This document shows positions 5,738 to 7,426 of a DNA stretch of 7,426 nucleotides, piece after piece; the first letter of the stretch is position 1; every line of letters starts with the position of its first letter. Location of the stretch: the NCBI GenBank assembly GCA_017883105.1, contig JADGOF010000098.1, positions 1 to 7,426 of the forward strand. Direction: 5' to 3'. This DNA comes from Acidimicrobiales bacterium (lineage in GTDB: Bacteria > Actinomycetota > Acidimicrobiia > Acidimicrobiales > RAAP-2). Made by a program: the position numbers and the translations under genes. The notes beneath the pieces are model-generated. The model saw only the letters and a list, made by a program, of their open reading frames with translations. It made no database searches and was not told the origin of the DNA.

Positions 5738-6261
5738 GGCGTCTCTCCCTTAGCTACCGATGGGACCACCGCAGCCATCAGCACCACGGCGATGCACGCG
5801 ACTCCCTCGGCCCGGCCCAGGGCCCCCAGTCCCTCCGCCCGGGTGGCCTTGACATGGGCCGGGGCTCCGAGCACCTCTCCCAGCCGTTCCGACATCCGAT
5901 CGACGAAGGGGGCCAACTTCGGGCGCTCAGCCACCACGGTGCAGTCGGCGTTCACCAGTGACCAGCCCGCCGCCCGGGCCAGCTCGACCATCCCGGCCAG
6001 GATCTCCATGCTGTCCGCATTCCGCCACTTCGGATCCGTGTCCGGGGCATGACGACCGAGATCGCCGAGTCCGGCGGCACCGAGCACGGCGTCGGCGATG
6101 GCGTGCGCCACGGCATCGGCATCGCTGTGCCCCTCGAGGCCCCGGGCCCCCTCGCCGCTCACCGTCACCCCGGCCAGCACCAGAGGGCGGTCGGGATCGT
6201 CGGAGAAGCGATGCACGTCCAGACCCTGTCCGATGCGCAGATCGGTCGGCCCCACGCTCAC
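5734..6261 (-). CDS. ispF: 2-C-methyl-D-erythritol 2,4-cyclodiphosphate synthase IspF
   Basis: IspF cyclises CDP-methylerythritol 2-phosphate to methylerythritol cyclodiphosphate with release of CMP, the fifth step of the cytosolic MEP route to isoprenoids; the family is a trimer with a metal at each active site. The 175-residue product has GQGLDVHRF (11-19), GLEGHSDADAVAHAIADA (41-58), GDLGRHAPDTDPKW (66-79) and a C-terminal KATRAEGLGALGRAEG (138-153). The metal ligands are Asp15, His17 and His45. I chose GTG 6261 because it overlaps the ispD stop as GTGA, the junction type used throughout this operon, and puts the conserved RIGQGLDVH close to the N-terminus. GTG 6255 is an alternative. The open frame continues further upstream, but that part overlaps ispD and is not IspF-like. 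The family's ATT segment near residue 140 reads ATR, and HFPDTD reads HAPDTD. The upstream GGAA is far for a Shine-Dalgarno, so translation probably depends on coupling. Confidence 0.95.
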   Translation of the reverse strand: MSVGPTDLRIGQGLDVHRFSDDPDRPLVLAGVTVSGEGARGLEGHSDADAVAHAIADAVLGAAGLGDLGRHAPDTDPKWRNADSMEILAGMVELARAAGWSLVNADCTVVAERPKLAPFVDRMSERLGEVLGAPAHVKATRAEGLGALGRAEGVACIAVVLMAAVVPSVAKGETP

Positions 6262-6935
6262 CGGGTCGTCGATTCCATCAGCGCCTCGGCCAGTTGGAGG
6301 TCCTCGGGACGGGTCAGTTTGAGATTGCGGGTGTCCCCGGCCACCGTGGCCACCGCGGCGCCCAGGCGCTCCAACAGGTCGGCGTCGTCGGTGGCGTCGG
6401 CGTCGGTGGCGTGGGCGCGGCGCAGGGTGGACGCCACGAAGGCCTGCGGGGTCTGGGTCATCGCCAATCCGTCCCGTTCCACCGTGGTGAGCACCCTGCC
6501 GCCGGAGGTCCGCTTCAAGGTGTCGGCCACCGCCAGCACCGGAACGGCCCCGTCGCACTCCCCGGACCTGACCGCGTCGACCACCGCGGCGAACAGGGCC
6601 GGCGATGCCAGTGGGCGGGCAGCGTCATGGACCACGATGATCTCGGCATCCTCGGGAACGGCCGCCAGTCCGGCACGGACCGACGCCGCCCGGGTCGCCC
6701 CCCCGTTGACCACCCGGTCCGCCCCCATGGCCGAATCGCCGGTTGCACCGTCCCGGGGACCGGATCCATCGCCGGGGACCACCAGCACCACGCCGTCAGC
6801 CACCGACCGTGCTCCGTCCACCGACCATGCGACCACCGGTCGGCCGGCGAGTTCGAGAAACTGCTTGGGGCCACCGAACCGACGGCCCGACCCTGCTGCC
6901 ACCACAATGGCCCAGACGGACCCTGCTCGGCTCAG
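6258..6935 (-). CDS. ispD: 2-C-methyl-D-erythritol 4-phosphate cytidylyltransferase IspD, probable CTG start
   Basis: IspD transfers CMP from CTP to methylerythritol phosphate, the third step of the MEP isoprenoid pathway. The 225-residue reading shows the nucleotide-binding VWAIVVAAGSGRRFGGPKQF (7-26; Arg18, Lys24), VNGGATRAASVRAGL (76-90), VVHDAARP (101-108), ADTLKR (137-142), QTPQAF (161-166) and a C-terminal GDTRNLKLTRPEDLQLAEAL (200-219, Lys206). GTG 6905 would start the protein at VVAAG and remove part of the first beta strand. The frame upstream to the carD stop has no ATG, GTG or TTG, but CTG 6935-6933 overlaps that stop as CTGA. It has GAGG 7 bases ahead and restores the normal N-terminus. 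The ispF start overlaps this gene's stop (GTGA). The function is secure; the CTG initiation is inferred. Confidence 0.95.
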   Translation of the reverse strand: MSRAGSVWAIVVAAGSGRRFGGPKQFLELAGRPVVAWSVDGARSVADGVVLVVPGDGSGPRDGATGDSAMGADRVVNGGATRAASVRAGLAAVPEDAEIIVVHDAARPLASPALFAAVVDAVRSGECDGAVPVLAVADTLKRTSGGRVLTTVERDGLAMTQTPQAFVASTLRRAHATDADATDDADLLERLGAAVATVAGDTRNLKLTRPEDLQLAEALMESTTR

Positions 6936-7408
6936 GGCAGCGCCTCGTTCAGCCTCACTTCGGCGGTCTCCTCGTCGACGCCGAGGGCAAAGGTCAACTC
7001 GGACACCAGGATCTGACGGGCCCGTTGCAGCATCCGCTTCTCGCCGGCGGAGAGGCCCTTGTCCTTGTCGCGGATGGAGAGGTTCCGCACCACTTCGGCC
7101 ACCTGGTAGATGTCACCGGACCGCAGCTTCTCCGAGTGGTTCTTGTAGCGACGTGACCAGTTGGTCGGCATCCGGGCCTCCTTCTTCCGGAGGACGGCGA
7201 ACACCTCTTCCACCTCTTCGTCGTTGATGACTTCCCGCAGACCGACACCGTCGGTGTTGTCGGCGGGGACCATCAATGTGAGGTCTCCATAGGCGAGACG
7301 GAGCACCAAGTACTCCTGTTTCTTGCCGAATGCCTCTTTGGTTTCGCGTCGCTCGACTACTGCCGCGCCGTGGTGCGGATAGACGACCTTGTCACCGATG
7401 TCGAACAC
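6932..7408 (-). CDS. carD: CarD-family RNA polymerase-binding transcription regulator
   Basis: CarD binds the RNA polymerase beta subunit and the upstream edge of the promoter bubble, stabilising the open complex, notably at rRNA promoters; it is essential in mycobacteria. The 158-residue protein is close to the 162 residues of M. tuberculosis CarD. Residues about 1-60 are the Tudor-like polymerase-interaction domain (FDIGDKVVYPHHGAAVVE at 2-19, LTLMVPADN at 43-51). Residues about 65-155 are the helical DNA-binding domain. Trp84, in MPTNWSRRYK (80-89), corresponds to the conserved tryptophan that wedges into promoter DNA. The start is GTG 7408, with AGGAGG ending 4 bases before it; starting here places FDIGDKVVYP at the N-terminus as in the family. 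It is the first gene of the carD-ispD-ispF-rlmB operon; its promoter lies beyond the right edge. Confidence 0.97.
   Translation of the reverse strand: MFDIGDKVVYPHHGAAVVERRETKEAFGKKQEYLVLRLAYGDLTLMVPADNTDGVGLREVINDEEVEEVFAVLRKKEARMPTNWSRRYKNHSEKLRSGDIYQVAEVVRNLSIRDKDKGLSAGEKRMLQRARQILVSELTFALGVDEETAEVRLNEALP
6943..6946 (-). promoter_or_regulatory. ispD: Shine-Dalgarno supporting the ispD CTG start
   Basis: GAGG on the minus strand, inside the last codons of carD, ends 7 bases before the CTG at 6935. That spacing is good for initiation at the CTG; from the GTG at 6905 it would be 37 bases away. It is only a four-base match, so it supports rather than proves the start. Confidence 0.5.
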
Positions 7409-7412
7409 CGTT

Positions 7413-7418
7413 CCTCCT
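7413..7418 (-). promoter_or_regulatory. carD: Ribosome binding site of carD
   Basis: A perfect AGGAGG on the minus strand, 4 bases before the GTG at 7408, marks that codon as the start. The window ends 8 bases further upstream, so nothing can be said about the promoter. Confidence 0.8.
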
Positions 7419-7426
7419 GGCGTTGC

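Noticed and set aside
6378..6418. Tandem-like GTCGGCGTCGTCGGTGGC repeats.
   Set aside because: They lie inside ispD and encode a short Asp/Ala/Thr-rich stretch before the conserved DD-ADLLERLG segment; codon bias explains them and the frame is intact.
6262..6558. Upstream part of the open frame that contains ispF.
   Set aside because: It overlaps the C-terminal part of ispD in another frame and is Arg/Gly-rich; the conserved IspF sequence begins only after the GTG at 6261.
6258..7408. carD-ispD-ispF as a novel system linking transcription and isoprenoids.
   Set aside because: Clustering of carD with ispD and ispF is already known in Actinobacteria; only the overlap pattern and the CTG start are reported as unusual.

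Overview
This is a GC-rich stretch of what looks like an actinobacterial chromosome. The best guess is Acidimicrobiia or a related deep lineage; this rests on gene content and base composition, not on a database match. Almost all of it is ordinary coding sequence. No mobile element, CRISPR array, rRNA or tRNA gene was recognised.

Layout. Bases 1-401 (minus) hold the N-terminal 133 codons of a short-chain dehydrogenase that resembles 2,4-dienoyl-CoA reductases; the gene runs off the left edge. A 248-base divergent spacer follows. Next is a plus-strand pair, egtB (650-1909) and egtD (1972-2952), encoding two core steps of ergothioneine synthesis. The EgtB active-site layout matches the 'type II' enzymes that can use cysteine directly, and no egtA or egtC is adjacent. 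egtD converges, across a 46-base gap with a GC-rich inverted repeat, on a class I FAD/NAD(P) disulfide oxidoreductase (2999-4369, minus) of unknown substrate. A 309-base spacer (4370-4678) carries a ribosome binding site, several inverted repeats and a doubtful 31-codon ORF.

The right half (4679-7408) is one compact minus-strand operon in the transcription order carD, ispD, ispF, rlmB. It encodes an RNA polymerase-binding regulator, two consecutive MEP-pathway isoprenoid enzymes and a 23S rRNA 2'-O-methyltransferase. All three junctions are 4-base stop/start overlaps of the same form (CTGA, GTGA, ATGA), which implies translational coupling. Reading ispD this way gives it a CTG start with a well-placed Shine-Dalgarno and restores the N-terminal beta strand that a GTG call at 6905 would remove. 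The cysS gene found between ispF and rlmB in mycobacteria is absent.

Nothing here amounts to a clearly undescribed system. The points most worth following up are the minimal type II EgtB/EgtD pair, the CTG start of ispD, and the oxidoreductase with tyrosine in place of the usual catalytic histidine.
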